Source: Litorimonas sp964425355 (GTDB lineage: Bacteria > Pseudomonadota > Alphaproteobacteria > Caulobacterales > Maricaulaceae). From it: 13,670 nucleotides of DNA. Every line of letters starts with the position of its first letter. Positions within the stretch are counted from its first letter, which is position 1. The DNA lies in NCBI GenBank assembly GCA_964425355.1, contig CAYRMO010000074.1:1-13670 (forward strand), given 5' to 3'. The translations under genes were made by a program, and so were the position numbers. The notes beneath the pieces were generated by a model. It was not told the DNA's origin, searched no databases, and was given only the letters and a program-made list of their open reading frames with translations. Shown one piece after another: positions 13,292-13,670 of the stretch.

Positions 13292-13670
13292 ATGTCCTAT
13301 GACGATATTGAACTGACGCGAGAAGGCGGCGTCGCCACTATAAAAATGGATCGCCCCAAAGCCCTCAATGCTTTGAACCTAAATATGATGAAAGAACTCG
13401 CAGAAGCTCTAACAAAGCTTGAAGACGACGATACAGTCGGATGTGTCATTTTAACGGGCTCGGAAAAAGCCTTTGCAGCCGGCGCGGACATCAAAGAAAT
13501 GGCGGAAGATGACTATCTGGGCCTTTATAAATATGACCGGTTTGAAGATTACCATATGGCGACCGAGCGCTTTCGCAAACCTATCATTGCGGCCGTATCA
13601 GGCTATGCCTTGGGTGGCGGGTGTGAAATCGCCATGATGTGCGATTTCATCATCGCCGCAGATAATGCCA
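13292..13670 (+). CDS. Enoyl-CoA hydratase/isomerase family protein, N-terminal 126 codons (cut by right edge)
   Basis: A crotonase-fold enzyme, most likely an enoyl-CoA hydratase of fatty-acid beta-oxidation. Seen are the lead MDRPKALNALNLNMM (19-33), the first oxyanion-hole segment AFAAGADIKEM (about 61-71) and the second with the catalytic-site Glu, GYALGGGCEIAMMCDF (about 101-116). The second catalytic Glu region and the C-terminal helices lie beyond the window, so hydratase and isomerase cannot be told apart for certain. The ATG at 13292 follows an AGAGAG about 7 nt upstream. It lies 55 nt after mutM; mutM followed by an enoyl-CoA hydratase gene, and further on rpsT and dnaA, is an order I recall from alphaproteobacteria. 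Confidence 0.9.
   Translation, partial: MSYDDIELTREGGVATIKMDRPKALNALNLNMMKELAEALTKLEDDDTVGCVILTGSEKAFAAGADIKEMAEDDYLGLYKYDRFEDYHMATERFRKPIIAAVSGYALGGGCEIAMMCDFIIAADNA

Noticed and set aside
1..13670. CRISPR arrays, insertion sequences, transposases, integrase genes or rRNA
   Set aside because: I saw no regularly spaced repeats, terminal inverted repeats with a transposase, integrase-like protein or rRNA-like sequence in the window.

Overview
The window looks like an alphaproteobacterial chromosome segment. Supporting signs are a FYDLN/TIGR02300-type zinc-ribbon protein next to aroA-cmk, a rodZ-like gene directly upstream of ispG, a bacterial COQ7 hydroxylase, hrcA-grpE behind a sigma32-type promoter of the alphaproteobacterial pattern (CTTG-N17-CYTATNT), and mutM followed by an enoyl-CoA hydratase gene. 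Base composition is moderate, and several genes lack a good Shine-Dalgarno. A Caulobacterales/Hyphomonadales-like member is plausible, but the genus cannot be told from this window.

Left part (1-3837): an AT-rich, minus-strand stretch whose composition differs visibly from the rest. It holds three tightly coupled genes, transcribed right to left: a calcineurin-like metallophosphoesterase (about 3648-2353), a 681-aa P-loop ATPase (2356-311), and the first 104 codons of an unrecognised third gene (314-1, running off the window). Both junctions are 4-base start/stop overlaps (ATGA and GTGA). The block abuts the 3' end of a tRNA-Ala(GGC) gene (3838-3913, minus), a classic integration position. 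I read it as a horizontally acquired accessory module, possibly an anti-phage or other conflict system. The function is inferred, not shown.

Core part (3838-13670): tRNA-Ala and the FYDLN-type gene on minus, then divergent aroA-cmk on plus (shikimate pathway and CMP kinase). On the minus strand, converging on cmk, lies rodZ-like-ispG (cell shape and isoprenoid synthesis), overlapping cmk by 4 nt at the stop codons. Next on plus are dsbB-like and coq7 (periplasmic disulfide formation and ubiquinone synthesis, linked because DsbB passes electrons to quinone), then an exported protein with a possible clan-CD (caspase-like) His/Cys pair, then hrcA-grpE (heat shock), mutM (base-excision repair) and a truncated enoyl-CoA hydratase gene.

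Main points for a second look: (i) the tRNA-adjacent phosphoesterase-ATPase-unknown operon; (ii) mutM, whose conserved PELPE N-terminus is preceded by ATA, with no ATG/GTG/TTG/CTG between that point and the upstream in-frame stop; (iii) apparently leaderless transcripts for hrcA and for the exported protein gene; (iv) a class II-type EPSP synthase that keeps Gly at the position where CP4 has Ala.
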